Source: Arthrobacter sp. SLBN-83 | GTDB taxonomy: Bacteria; Actinomycetota; Actinomycetes; Actinomycetales; Micrococcaceae | Assembly: GCF_006715285.1 (NCBI RefSeq) | Contig: NZ_VFMX01000001.1 | Location: forward strand, 1,736,001-1,800,000 | DNA: 64,000 nt | Direction of reading: 5' to 3' | In this document: one piece after another, positions 8,488 through 17,102 of the stretch | Layout: the number at the start of each line of letters is the position of its first letter | Position numbering within the stretch: position 1 is the first letter of the stretch | Notes under the pieces: generated by a model | What the model was told of the DNA's origin: nothing | Database searches by the model: none | The model's input: the letters and a program-made list of their open reading frames with translations, nothing else | Position numbers and translations under genes: made by a program

Positions 8488-9291
8488 TCAGTAGCTGGCG
8501 GTTGCGTCGCCGTCGGTTGGCTTCACAAACCTTGCAGCAAGGGCTTCGGAGCCCCGGGCGAGGATGGCGACGTCGGCCCCCACCAGGATGAAGTTGGCGC
8601 CGTGATCGAGGTAGTGTCGGGCCGTGTCCGGGTTGAAGGCATTGACGCCGGCGGGCTTGCCCGCGGCCTTGGCGGCGGACAGGCAGTGTTCGACGGCGGC
8701 GCGCACCTCGGGGTGCTCCTGCTGTCCCAGCAGGCCCATGGAGGCGGCGAGGTCGGACGGGCCGACGAAGACAGCGTCCACACCGTCGACTTTGAGGATG
8801 TCCTCAACCGCTTCCACGGCGGCGGTGGATTCGATCTGAACGGTGACGCTGATGGTCTCATTGGCGCGGGCCAGGTAGTCCGGCACCCGGTTCCAGCGGG
8901 CTGCGCGGGCCAGTGCGGAGCCCACCCCGCGGACGCCCTGCGGCGGGTACCGGGTGGCGGCCACCGCGGCTTCGGCTTCGGCCACCGAGTTGACCATGGG
9001 AATCAACAGGTTCTGCACGCCCAGGTCCAGGTACTGCTTGATCACCACGGTGTCGTTGACCGGCGGCCGGACCAAAGTATGCACGGGGTAGCCGTGGATG
9101 GCCTGGAGCTGGGCCAGGATGGACTCGAGCCCGTTGGGGCTGTGCTCGGCGTCCACCAGCAGCCAGTCCAGTCCGGATCCGGCACAGAGTTCGGCGATGA
9201 GCGGGCTGCCGGAGCAGACCCACATGCCGGCCAGCGGCCGTCCCGCCTCCGCGAAGGCGGACCGGAACGTGTCCTCTATTCGAAACGGCAT
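8488..9291 (-). CDS. hpaI: 4-Hydroxy-2-oxoheptanedioate aldolase HpaI
   Basis: HpaI (267 aa) is a class II, metal-dependent aldolase that splits 4-hydroxy-2-oxoheptane-1,7-dioate into pyruvate and succinic semialdehyde. The sequence shows the HpcH/HpaI TIM-barrel signatures: GLDWLLVDAEHSPNG, VRPPVNDTVVIKQYLDLG, the metal-binding region VQIESTAAVEAV, and VDAVFVGPSDLAASMG. The ATG at 9291 was preferred over an upstream one because GGGGAG lies 6 bases before it. It overlaps the end of hpaH by 16 bases, so translation is probably coupled. Confidence 0.93.
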   Translation of the reverse strand: MPFRIEDTFRSAFAEAGRPLAGMWVCSGSPLIAELCAGSGLDWLLVDAEHSPNGLESILAQLQAIHGYPVHTLVRPPVNDTVVIKQYLDLGVQNLLIPMVNSVAEAEAAVAATRYPPQGVRGVGSALARAARWNRVPDYLARANETISVTVQIESTAAVEAVEDILKVDGVDAVFVGPSDLAASMGLLGQQEHPEVRAAVEHCLSAAKAAGKPAGVNAFNPDTARHYLDHGANFILVGADVAILARGSEALAARFVKPTDGDATASY

Positions 9292-10061
9292 GTCACACTC
9301 CCCAGGGGGCCGTAGTCGGCGTGGACGGTATCGCCTTTGTAGACCCACATGGGGCGGGTGAAGGATCCCGCCAGGATGATGTCGCCGGCCTTCAGGGCGT
9401 CGCCATGGGCGGCGATCTTGTTGGCCAGCCAGTGCACGCCGTTGGCGGGGTGGTCCAGGACGCCGGCGGCCACGCCGGTTTCCTCCACGGTCTGGTTCTT
9501 GTAGAGGATGGCGGAGACCCAGCGCAGGTCCACGGCGTCTGGCTTTACAGGGTTGCCCCCGATCACCATGGCGCCCATGGCGGCGTTGTCCGAGATGGTG
9601 TCCACGATGGTCCGGCCCTCCATTTCGATCCTGGAGTCCAGGATCTCCAAGGCCGGAACCACGTAATCGGTCGCCTTCAGGACATCGAAGATGGTGACGC
9701 CGGGGCCCTTCAGCCCGTCCTTCAACACGAACGCCAGCTCAACCTCCACCCGCGGATGCGTGTACTGGTCCCACTGGACCGAGCAGCCGGTGTCCAGCAC
9801 CATGTCATCGAAGATGGCGCCGTAGTCCGGTTCGGTGATGCCGGTGGCGGCCTGCATGGCCTTGGACGTGAGGCCGATCTTGCGCCCCACCAAGGTCCTT
9901 CCGGCATCCTCGTTGCGGCGCCGCCACAGCTGCTGCACCGCGTAGGAGTCCTCCACCGTCATCTCCGGGTACCGGGCGGTCAGGCGGGGAACAGGGGTGC
10001 GGGTGCGGCCTGCTTCCACCAGCTCGTCCGCGATGGCCTCAATCGTCTTCGGCTCAAGCAT
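9276..10061 (-). CDS. hpaH: 2-Oxo-hept-4-ene-1,7-dioate hydratase HpaH
   Basis: HpaH (261 aa) adds water to 2-oxohept-ene-dioate to give 4-hydroxy-2-oxoheptanedioate, the substrate of HpaI. It belongs to the vinylpyruvate hydratase/4-oxalocrotonate decarboxylase branch of the FAH superfamily. Visible landmarks are [13 protein letters not shown], the metal-binding pattern [11 protein letters not shown], and ALEILDSRI. The length is that of the E. coli enzyme. The gene begins two bases after hpaD ends. Confidence 0.93.
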   Translation of the reverse strand: MLEPKTIEAIADELVEAGRTRTPVPRLTARYPEMTVEDSYAVQQLWRRRNEDAGRTLVGRKIGLTSKAMQAATGITEPDYGAIFDDMVLDTGCSVQWDQYTHPRVEVELAFVLKDGLKGPGVTIFDVLKATDYVVPALEILDSRIEMEGRTIVDTISDNAAMGAMVIGGNPVKPDAVDLRWVSAILYKNQTVEETGVAAGVLDHPANGVHWLANKIAAHGDALKAGDIILAGSFTRPMWVYKGDTVHADYGPLGSVTCRFE

Positions 10062-10063
10062 GG

Positions 10064-11149
10064 CTAGACCTGGACTCCCAGCTTGAAGCCGGTCCGGTCG
10101 CCTTCAGGTGAACCGTCCTTGCGGGTGTAGGAGAAGCCGTCGGCGCCCACGGTCACTGCCATCTCGCTCTTCTCCTCACGGACGATGACCGGCTGCGGGT
10201 TGCCGTCCAGGTCCAGGACCAGGGAGGCCTCGGTGTACCAGGACGGGACCACGGGGTTGCCCCACCAGTCGCGGCGCTGGTTGTCGTGGACGTCCCAGGT
10301 GATGGTGGGGTTGTCGGGGTCGCCGGTGTAGTAGTCCTGGGTGTAAATCTCGATGCGGTGGCCGTCCGGGTCCAGGATGTAGAGGTAGAACGCGTTGGAG
10401 ACGCCGTGCCGGCCGGGGCCGCGTTCGATCCTGTCGCTGATGCGCAGGGCGCCCATCTTGTCGCAGATCTGGATGATGTTGTGCTTCTCGTGGGTGGCGA
10501 AGGCAACGTGGTGCATGCGCGGGCCGTTGCCACCGGTCAGGGCGGTATCGTGCACGGTCTGCTTGCGGTGCATCCAGGCGGCGTAGGTGACGCCGTCGGA
10601 ATCCTTGATGTCCTCGGAGACGCGGAAGCCCAGATCCTCCAGGTACTTGCGGCCCTTGGGCACGTCAGGGGTGACCTGGTTGAAGTGGTCCAGCCGGACC
10701 AGTTCGCCGGCAGAGTAGAGGTCGTAGCGCTGGGTGAGGCGCTCAACGTGCTCCACCTCGTAGAAGAACTCGTAGGGGAAGCCCAGGGGGTCCTCAACGC
10801 GCACGGAGTCGCCGATGCCCTTGGTGAAGCCTTCTTTGCGGCGCTCAACCCGGCAGCCGAGTTCGCGGTAGTAGGCCTCGGCGGCGTCAACCTCGGCGGG
10901 GGACTTCACCCGGTAGGCGAAGGCGGCGACGGCGGCGATGGGGCCCTTGCGCAGCACCAGGTTGTGGTGGATGAATTCCTCCAGGGAGCGGAGGTAGATG
11001 GCGTTTTCGTCTTCCTCGGTGACGTGCAGGCCCAGGACGTCCACGTAGAACTCGCGTGACTTGGCGAGGTCGGTGACCACGATTTCCATGTAGGCGCAGC
11101 GGACGATGTCCGGAGCAGGGACGGTGGGGGTGGGAACGAAGTTGGTCAT
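10064..11149 (-). CDS. hpaD: Homoprotocatechuate 2,3-dioxygenase (extradiol)
   Basis: This 361-aa enzyme opens the ring of 3,4-dihydroxyphenylacetate next to the two hydroxyls. It is a two-domain vicinal-oxygen-chelate dioxygenase of the Brevibacterium HPCD / Arthrobacter MndD type. The metal ligands are visible as His in VRLDHFNQVTPD, His in RMHHVAFATHEKHN and Glu in HRIEIYTQDY. The family includes both Fe(II) and Mn(II) enzymes, and the sequence does not tell them apart. The start ATG 11149 gives a protein matching the family's N-terminus (VRCAYMEIVVTDLAKSREFY). It lies between hpaE (68-base gap) and hpaH. Confidence 0.95.
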   Translation of the reverse strand: MTNFVPTPTVPAPDIVRCAYMEIVVTDLAKSREFYVDVLGLHVTEEDENAIYLRSLEEFIHHNLVLRKGPIAAVAAFAYRVKSPAEVDAAEAYYRELGCRVERRKEGFTKGIGDSVRVEDPLGFPYEFFYEVEHVERLTQRYDLYSAGELVRLDHFNQVTPDVPKGRKYLEDLGFRVSEDIKDSDGVTYAAWMHRKQTVHDTALTGGNGPRMHHVAFATHEKHNIIQICDKMGALRISDRIERGPGRHGVSNAFYLYILDPDGHRIEIYTQDYYTGDPDNPTITWDVHDNQRRDWWGNPVVPSWYTEASLVLDLDGNPQPVIVREEKSEMAVTVGADGFSYTRKDGSPEGDRTGFKLGVQV

Positions 11150-11217
11150 TGGATTCTCTCTTCTTTGAGCGGGGGCTTGGATAAGTACGACGACGGCCGG
11201 CGGCTTTGGTCCCGGAA

Positions 11218-12756
11218 CTAGCCTTCGTTGCCGGCGGAGGCTTCGATGCTGCCGAACTTGGGGGTGTGGACGGTGCCGAGGGTGATGTGCACGGCCTGCT
11301 GGTCCGTGTAGAAGTCGATGGAGCGGTAGCCCCCCTCGTGGCCCAGGCCGGAGGCCTTGACGCCGCCGAACGGGGTGCGCAGGTCCCGGACGTTGTGGCT
11401 GTTCAGCCACACCATGCCGGCCTCAACGTTCTGCGAGAAGTTGTGCGCCCGGGTCAGGTTCTGAGTCCAGATGTACGCGGCCAGGCCGTACTTGGTGTTG
11501 TTGGCCAGCGCCAGGGCTTCGTCGTCGTTCTCGAACGGGGTGATGGCCACGACCGGTCCGAAGATTTCCTCCTGGAAGATCCGGGCGTCAGGGGCGACGT
11601 CGGCAAACACCGTGGGTGCGATGTAGTTGCCTTCGGGCAGGTGGTCCGGGCGGCCGCCGCCGGCCAGGAGCCGGCCTTCGGACTTGCCGATCTCCACGTA
11701 GGATGCGACCTTTTCGTAGTGTTCCGGGTGGACCAGGGCGCCAACCTGCGTCTTGGGATCGTGCGGATCGCCCACCACGATGTTCTTGGCCCGGGCGGCG
11801 TACTTTTCGCAGAACTCGTCGTAGATGGCGCGTTCCACGAGGATGCGGGAGCCGGCGGTGCAGCGTTCGCCGTTGAGTGAGAAGACGCCGAACAAGGCGG
11901 AGTCGATGGCGGCGTCCAGGTCAGCATCGGCAAACACGACGCACGGAGACTTGCCTCCGAGCTCCATGGACAGGCCCTTGAGGTTGGTGGCAGCGTTGCG
12001 GAAGATCGTCTGGCCGGTGGTGGTCTCGCCGGTAAAGGAGATCAGCGGGACGTCCGGGTGCTTGACCAGCGCGTCGCCGGCCTCCTCACCCAGGCCGTTG
12101 ACCAGATTGAAGACGCCGTCGGGCAGACCGGCGTCCTTGAAGATGGTGGCCCACAGGGAGGCGGACAGGGGAGTGAACTCGGCCGGCTTGAGGACCACGG
12201 TGTTGCCGGTGGCCAGGGCTGGAGCGAGCTTCCAGGACTCCAGCATGAACGGGGTGTTCCACGGCGTGATGAGCCCGGCAACGCCGATCGGCTTGCGGTT
12301 CACGTAGTTGATCTGCGAGCCGGGGACCTTCATGGCGTCATCAAACTGGGCCACGATCAGGTCCGCGAAGAAGCGGAAGTTCTCGGCGGCGCGCAGGGCC
12401 TGGCCCTTGGCCTGGGTGATGGGCAGTCCGGTGTCGAAGGTTTCGAGTTCGGCGAGGCGTGCTTCCTGGGCTTCGACGGCATCGGCGATCTTGTTGAGGA
12501 CCCGGGCTCGCTCGCGGGGCTTCATCCTGGGCCAGGGGCCATTGACGAACGCTTCACGGGCGGCGGCCACGGCCAGTTCGATGTCTTCCTTCTGGCCGGC
12601 GGCGGCGGTGGCGTAGTTCCGGTTGGACACTGGGTCCAGGACGTCGAACGTCTTTCCGGAGACCGAGTCCACGAACTTGCCGTTGATGTAGTGCTGGATG
12701 TGCGTGGGCAGATCCTCGGGAACGTAGTGCTTGGCGGTTTCTACAGAGGCAGTCAT
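11218..12756 (-). CDS. hpaE: 5-Carboxymethyl-2-hydroxymuconate semialdehyde dehydrogenase
   Basis: HpaE (512 aa) oxidises the ring-cleavage aldehyde made by HpaD, using NAD. It is an aldehyde dehydrogenase with PIGVAGLITPWNTPFML, FTGETTTGQTIF, the base region SMELGGKSPCVVFADADLD and the catalytic cysteine in LNGERCTAGSR. ELETFDTGLPITQAKG and the ending RDLRTPFGGVKASGLGHEGG match the HpaE/muconate-semialdehyde branch. The ATG at 12756 was chosen because AAGGAC stands 8 bases upstream; an earlier in-frame start adds 11 unlikely residues. The gene order in the operon supports the assignment. Confidence 0.93.
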   Translation of the reverse strand: MTASVETAKHYVPEDLPTHIQHYINGKFVDSVSGKTFDVLDPVSNRNYATAAAGQKEDIELAVAAAREAFVNGPWPRMKPRERARVLNKIADAVEAQEARLAELETFDTGLPITQAKGQALRAAENFRFFADLIVAQFDDAMKVPGSQINYVNRKPIGVAGLITPWNTPFMLESWKLAPALATGNTVVLKPAEFTPLSASLWATIFKDAGLPDGVFNLVNGLGEEAGDALVKHPDVPLISFTGETTTGQTIFRNAATNLKGLSMELGGKSPCVVFADADLDAAIDSALFGVFSLNGERCTAGSRILVERAIYDEFCEKYAARAKNIVVGDPHDPKTQVGALVHPEHYEKVASYVEIGKSEGRLLAGGGRPDHLPEGNYIAPTVFADVAPDARIFQEEIFGPVVAITPFENDDEALALANNTKYGLAAYIWTQNLTRAHNFSQNVEAGMVWLNSHNVRDLRTPFGGVKASGLGHEGGYRSIDFYTDQQAVHITLGTVHTPKFGSIEASAGNEG

Positions 12757-12819
12757 CGTTGAAGTCCTTACTGTGTTCTTTGCGTACAAGTGGTGTGTGC
12801 GTTCTGCCGGGCAGAGCGG

Positions 12820-13479
12820 CTAGGTGGTTTGGGCGAGGTAGGCGTCCAGAGTGGCGGTCCGGTGGAGCCGGGCTGCCTTTTCGATGGCGTCGGCGTCGGC
12901 TCCGGTCTCGATGAGTTTCAGCAGGTTCTCGTGTTCCTCCACGGAATCGCGGGCGCGGCCGGGGACGAAACGGAAGGTGGAGGACCGGAGGGATGCGAGC
13001 CGGTTCCAGCCGCGGTGCACCAGGTCCAGGATGTGGGGGTTGGGGCAGTGCTCGAACAGGACGCTGTGGAAGTCCTGGTTGAGCTGGGTGAACCGGACCG
13101 GATCGAAGTGTTCCAGGCATTCGCGCATCTCCTGGTTCACGGCCCGGGCCCGGGCCACGGCGGCGGAATCGATCAGCGGGGCGGAGAGCGCGGTGGCTGC
13201 GCCTTCCACAATGCTGAGCGTCTGCATGGTGTAGAGGTATTCGGTGGGGTCGATGCCTGCCACGGTGGCGCCAACGTTTCGCTCAAACGTCACCAGGCCC
13301 TCGGCTTCGAGCCGCCGGATGGCTTCCCGGACCGGGACCACGCTGAACCCCAGGTCCTTGGCGATGGCTCCCAGGACCAGCCGGTAGCCGGGGGTGTAGG
13401 TGCCTTCCACGATCCGGGCCTTGACGGCCTGGTACGCCTGCTCGGACTTGCTGCCGGCAACCATGGTGGCCTCAGTCAT
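12820..13479 (-). CDS. GntR-family regulator (FCD type) of the hpa operon
   Basis: A 219-aa transcription factor. The N-terminal winged helix has the GntR pattern (LVLGAIAKDLGFSVVPVREAIRRLEAEGLV). The helical C-terminal half is of the FCD ligand-binding type, with likely metal-binding residues in NQDFHSVLFEH and EEHENLLKLI. The gene sits inside the hpa operon, overlapping the end of the hpaG-like gene by 8 bases. It therefore probably responds to a pathway intermediate and controls its own operon. The palindrome ATCGTATACGAT upstream of the first gene is a good candidate operator. Confidence 0.9.
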   Translation of the reverse strand: MTEATMVAGSKSEQAYQAVKARIVEGTYTPGYRLVLGAIAKDLGFSVVPVREAIRRLEAEGLVTFERNVGATVAGIDPTEYLYTMQTLSIVEGAATALSAPLIDSAAVARARAVNQEMRECLEHFDPVRFTQLNQDFHSVLFEHCPNPHILDLVHRGWNRLASLRSSTFRFVPGRARDSVEEHENLLKLIETGADADAIEKAARLHRTATLDAYLAQTT

Positions 13480-14935
13480 TGGTGTTGCCTTCCCATTCCG
13501 CGTACCTTGCCTGCCACTCGGCGTTCATCGGGTAGAGGCCGTCCACGCTGTTGCCCTGCTTGACCATCTCGAAGATGAAGGTTTCTTCCTTTTCCTGCTG
13601 GATACAGTCGTCCACCAGTTCCTCGGCGATGGCCGGCGGGATCACCAGGATGCCGTCGGAGTCGGCCACGATGATGTCGCCGGGCTGCACGGTGGCGCCG
13701 CCGCAGGCGATGGTGATGTCCGTGTCCCACGGAATGTGCCGGCGGCCCAGGACGGCGGGGTGCGGGTTGGCGAAGTACGTAGGCATCTCCAGGTCCGCCA
13801 CGGCTGAATAGTCGCGGACGCCGCCGTCGGTAATGATGGCCGCTGCGCCGCGTACCTGGGCGCGGAGGGCCAGGATGTCACCCACGGTGCCGGTGCCCTT
13901 CTCCCCGCGGGCCTCCATGACCAGGATTTCGCCTTCATTGACGGAGTCGATGGCTTTCTTTTGCGCGTTGAAGCCGCCGCCGTGGGTTTTGAAAAGGTCT
14001 TCGCGGTTGGGGACGTAGCGGAGGGTGCGGGCCAGGCCCACCACGCGCCGGTCCGGGCGGGTGGCCTGCAGCCCGTCGATGCTCACGTTGTTAAGTCCGC
14101 GTTTGCGCATCTGGGAGGACAGCGTGGCTGTGGCCACGGACTCAAGCTTGGCTTTCAGTTCGGGGGAGAGGGCAGGCCCGACGGCGGCAAGTCCCGCTGC
14201 TTCACGGGACCCGTAGGCTTCCTCCCGCTGCAGGTCATCAACCTTGGGTTGGGCGCCAAAGTCGGCGAACGCCGTCGTGCCTTCCTCAACGGTGGTGACC
14301 AGGCGCCCGGTGGACAGCGAACCATCGAAGGTGCCCACCTCCACTTCCAGGACATCCCCGGGCTTCGCGACGGAGGCACCGGCCGGGGTGCCGGTAAGAA
14401 TGATGTCCCCCTCTTCGAGGGTGAGCAGCTGGGACAGGTCTGCCACAAGGCGGGTGAACGGGAAGAGCAGGTCCTCGGTGGTGTCATCCTGGACCAGTTC
14501 GCCGTTGTGCCATGTGCGGATCCGCAGTTTGGAAGGGTCGACGGCGTCTGCCGGAATCAGTGCCGGGCCCACCGGGGTGAAGCCGTCCCCGCCTTTGGAT
14601 CGGAGGTTGGAGCCCTTGTCCGCATACCGCAGGTCGTGGACGCCGAGGTCGTTGCTGGCGGTGACGGCGGTGACGTGGCTCCACGCGTCCTCGATCGAAA
14701 CGCGGCGCGCGGCCTTCCCGATCACCAGGGCGATCTCGCCCTCGTAACCCAGCAGTTCGCAGCCGGCCGGACGTTCAACGGGACTTCCACTGACGGCCAG
14801 GGAGCTGGAAGGCTTGAGGAAGTAGGACGGCTGCACCGGGGTGCGGCCGCGCTGGGCAGCCCGGCTTGGGTAGTTGATGTGTACCGCGATCACCTTGCGG
14901 GCTGCTGCCAGGGTATCGCCGTTGACCTGCTCCAA
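13472..14935 (-). CDS. FAH-domain isomerase/decarboxylase fused to RraA-like domain
   Basis: The first gene of the hpa operon encodes a fusion of about 487 aa. Residues about 1-245 form a fumarylacetoacetate-hydrolase fold (metal site in GYEGEIALVIGKAAR; SNDLGVHDLRYADKG; DIILTGTPAG), as in HpaG, which decarboxylates and isomerises the carboxymethyl-oxo-hexadienoate intermediate. Residues about 265-470 form an RraA/HMG-aldolase-like domain (GAAAIITDGGVRDYSAV; GDIIVADSDGILVIPP). E. coli HpaG is instead two fused FAH domains. The TTG start at 14935 is preferred because GAGGAG lies 6 bases upstream; an ATG at 15058 would put the candidate operator inside the gene. No separate isomerase (hpaF) is present in the operon. 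Confidence 0.85.
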   Translation of the reverse strand: MEQVNGDTLAAARKVIAVHINYPSRAAQRGRTPVQPSYFLKPSSSLAVSGSPVERPAGCELLGYEGEIALVIGKAARRVSIEDAWSHVTAVTASNDLGVHDLRYADKGSNLRSKGGDGFTPVGPALIPADAVDPSKLRIRTWHNGELVQDDTTEDLLFPFTRLVADLSQLLTLEEGDIILTGTPAGASVAKPGDVLEVEVGTFDGSLSTGRLVTTVEEGTTAFADFGAQPKVDDLQREEAYGSREAAGLAAVGPALSPELKAKLESVATATLSSQMRKRGLNNVSIDGLQATRPDRRVVGLARTLRYVPNREDLFKTHGGGFNAQKKAIDSVNEGEILVMEARGEKGTGTVGDILALRAQVRGAAAIITDGGVRDYSAVADLEMPTYFANPHPAVLGRRHIPWDTDITIACGGATVQPGDIIVADSDGILVIPPAIAEELVDDCIQQEKEETFIFEMVKQGNSVDGLYPMNAEWQARYAEWEGNTND

Positions 14936-14959
14936 AGCCTTCTCCTCATCAAGTACGAA

Positions 14960-14971
14960 ATCGTATACGAT
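14960..14971. promoter_or_regulatory. Candidate operator of the hpa GntR regulator
   Basis: ATCGTATACGAT is a perfect 12-base palindrome 24 bases upstream of the TTG start of the first hpa gene. The GT/AC spacing resembles operators of FCD-type GntR regulators, and such a regulator is encoded in this operon. Assignment is by inference. Confidence 0.55.
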
Positions 14972-15091
14972 CACTATCACCGCTTTCGCGGGATTCGTCA
15001 ACCCCTGATTTTCCGGCAGATTCCGGCCCTGATTGCTGCCACTTGTCGCCCCCGTCACATGCGGCGTACAGTGGAAATCAAGTTTATAGTT

Positions 15092-15132
15092 TTCGATTAT
15101 CGAATCTTCTGTTCAGATATAGAACATGTTCT
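15092..15132. promoter_or_regulatory. Two palindromes before the flavin monooxygenase gene
   Basis: TTCGAT-T-ATCGAA (15092-15104) and AGAACATGTTCT (15121-15132) are both perfect inverted repeats, 35 bases or more before the GTG start of the monooxygenase. They differ from the palindrome on the hpa side of the same divergent gap. A second regulator may therefore control this gene; MarR- and IclR-type proteins are usual for such hydroxylases. Confidence 0.5.
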
Positions 15133-15167
15133 GATGAGAACAAGCCACAACGAAGTGAGGAAAGCCC

Positions 15168-17102
15168 GTGCAGTTCCACCACCACGGATACGTATCCGGA
15201 GACCCGCGCGTCCAGCCGGCCGCCGGTGTCGGCCTTAATCGCCCCGAAGAGCTGCCGGACGAAGTGGACGTACTCATCGTCGGCTCCGGCCCGGCCGGGA
15301 TGCTCGCTGCCGCGCAGCTGTCCATGTTCCCCAACGTGACCACGCGCCTTGTCGAGCGCCGTCCCGGCAGGCTTGCCATCGGCCAGGCCGACGGAATCCA
15401 GGCGCGCAGCGTGGAGACGTTCCAGGCTTTCGGGTTCGCGGAGCGGATCATCGCCGAGGCCTACCGGATCACGGAGATGGCGTTCTGGAAGCCGGACCCG
15501 GCCAACCACGCCAACATCATCCGTACCGCCCGCGCCGTCGACGACGAGATGGGCATCAGCGAGTTCCCGCACCTGATCGTCAACCAGGCCCGGGTCCTGG
15601 ACTACTTCGCCGAGTTCGCCGCAAACTCACCCACCCGCCTCAAGCCCGATTACGGCTACGAGTTCCAGGGCCTGGAGGTGGCGGACAGCGGCGACTACCC
15701 CGTCACCGTTACGCTCCGCCACACTTCCGGACCCAACGAGGGCCGGGAACGGATTGTCCGCGCCAAGTATGTGGTGGGTTCCGATGGTGCCCGCAGCAAG
15801 GTCCGCCAGGCGATCGGCTGCACGCTGGCCGGTGACCAGGCCAACCACGCCTGGGGTGTCATGGACGTGCTTGCCGTCACCGACTTCCCGGACATCCGCA
15901 CCAAGTGCGCCATCCAGGGTGCCAAAGGCAGCATCCTGCACATTCCGCGCGAGGGCGGCCACCTGTTCCGCATGTACGTGGACCTGGGCGAAGTTGATCC
16001 CAACAGCCAGCACTCGGTGCGGGACACCTCCATCGAGGAAATCATCGCCAAGGCCAACGACATCCTGCACCCCTACACCCTGGACGTACGGAACGTCGCC
16101 TGGCACAGCGTCTACGAAGTGGGGCACCGCCTCACGGACAGGTTCGACGACGTCCTACCGGCGGACCGCGGCACGCGCACCCCGCGCGTGTTCATCACCG
16201 GGGACGCCTGCCATACGCACAGCGCCAAGGCCGGCCAGGGCATGAACGTGTCCATGCAGGACGGGTTCAACATCGCCTGGAAGCTGGGCCACGTCCTGGA
16301 GGGCCGCAGCCCCGAGAGCCTGCTGAGCACCTACTCCGAGGAGCGGCAGGTGGTGGCCAAGAACCTGATCGACTTCGACAAGGAATGGTCCACCATGATG
16401 GCCAAGAAGCCGGAGGAGTTCGAGCACCCCTCCGACCTCGAGGACTTCTACGTGCAGACGGCGGAATTCCCGGCCGGCTTCATGACCCAGTACACGCCGT
16501 CGCTGATTGTCGGCAGCAGCGACCACCAGGACCTGGCCACCGGGTTCCCCGTGGGCAAACGCTTCAAGTCGGCCCCCGTGGTGCGGGTGGGCGACACCAA
16601 CCCCATCCACCTGGGCCACCACGCCACCGCCGACGGCCGCTGGCGGATCTACGTCTTCGCCGATCCCGCCCTGCCCGGCACCAATTCGGCCACGGACAAG
16701 CTTGCCGGCTGGTTTGCCAACTCGCCGGAGTCCCCGCTGGCCGCCACCCCCGCCGGCGCGGACCTGGACGCCTGGTTCGACCTGAAGGTCATCTACCAAC
16801 AGCCGCACACCGCCGTCGACATCAACGCCGCCCCTGCAGTGTTCAAGCCGCAGGTGGGTCCGTTCAGGCTGACGGACTACGAAAAGGTCTATGCCACGGA
16901 TCCCAAAGCGGACATCTTTGACCTGCGCGGCATCGACCGCAACGGCGCCGTGGTGGTGGTCCGCCCGGACCAATACGTGGCGAATGTCGTGCCGCTGGCG
17001 GCAACCGCTGAGCTGGGTGCGTTCTTCGGACCCCTGCTCAAGCCGCTCCAGCAGGCTGCACCCGCGCAGCCGCGTCAGGCCGTGGCAGCCGCCGCCCGGT
17101 AG
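15168..17102 (+). CDS. mobA: FAD-dependent aromatic hydroxylase, 3-hydroxybenzoate 4-monooxygenase-like
   Basis: A 644-aa class A flavin hydroxylase of the phenol 2-monooxygenase/MobA group, using NAD(P)H and oxygen to hydroxylate a phenol. The N-terminal FAD site is VLIVGSGPAGMLAAAQL, the DG motif is YVVGSDGARSKVRQAIG, and the GD motif is RVFITGDACHTHSAKAGQG. A thioredoxin-like C-terminal domain follows (about residues 450-630). The closest match I recall is 3-hydroxybenzoate 4-monooxygenase, yet the gene faces the hpa operon, so a hydroxyphenylacetate is an alternative substrate. It starts at GTG behind GTGAGG. Its last 28 bases overlap the convergent pheA gene. Confidence 0.85.
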   Translation: MQFHHHGYVSGDPRVQPAAGVGLNRPEELPDEVDVLIVGSGPAGMLAAAQLSMFPNVTTRLVERRPGRLAIGQADGIQARSVETFQAFGFAERIIAEAYRITEMAFWKPDPANHANIIRTARAVDDEMGISEFPHLIVNQARVLDYFAEFAANSPTRLKPDYGYEFQGLEVADSGDYPVTVTLRHTSGPNEGRERIVRAKYVVGSDGARSKVRQAIGCTLAGDQANHAWGVMDVLAVTDFPDIRTKCAIQGAKGSILHIPREGGHLFRMYVDLGEVDPNSQHSVRDTSIEEIIAKANDILHPYTLDVRNVAWHSVYEVGHRLTDRFDDVLPADRGTRTPRVFITGDACHTHSAKAGQGMNVSMQDGFNIAWKLGHVLEGRSPESLLSTYSEERQVVAKNLIDFDKEWSTMMAKKPEEFEHPSDLEDFYVQTAEFPAGFMTQYTPSLIVGSSDHQDLATGFPVGKRFKSAPVVRVGDTNPIHLGHHATADGRWRIYVFADPALPGTNSATDKLAGWFANSPESPLAATPAGADLDAWFDLKVIYQQPHTAVDINAAPAVFKPQVGPFRLTDYEKVYATDPKADIFDLRGIDRNGAVVVVRPDQYVANVVPLAATAELGAFFGPLLKPLQQAAPAQPRQAVAAAAR

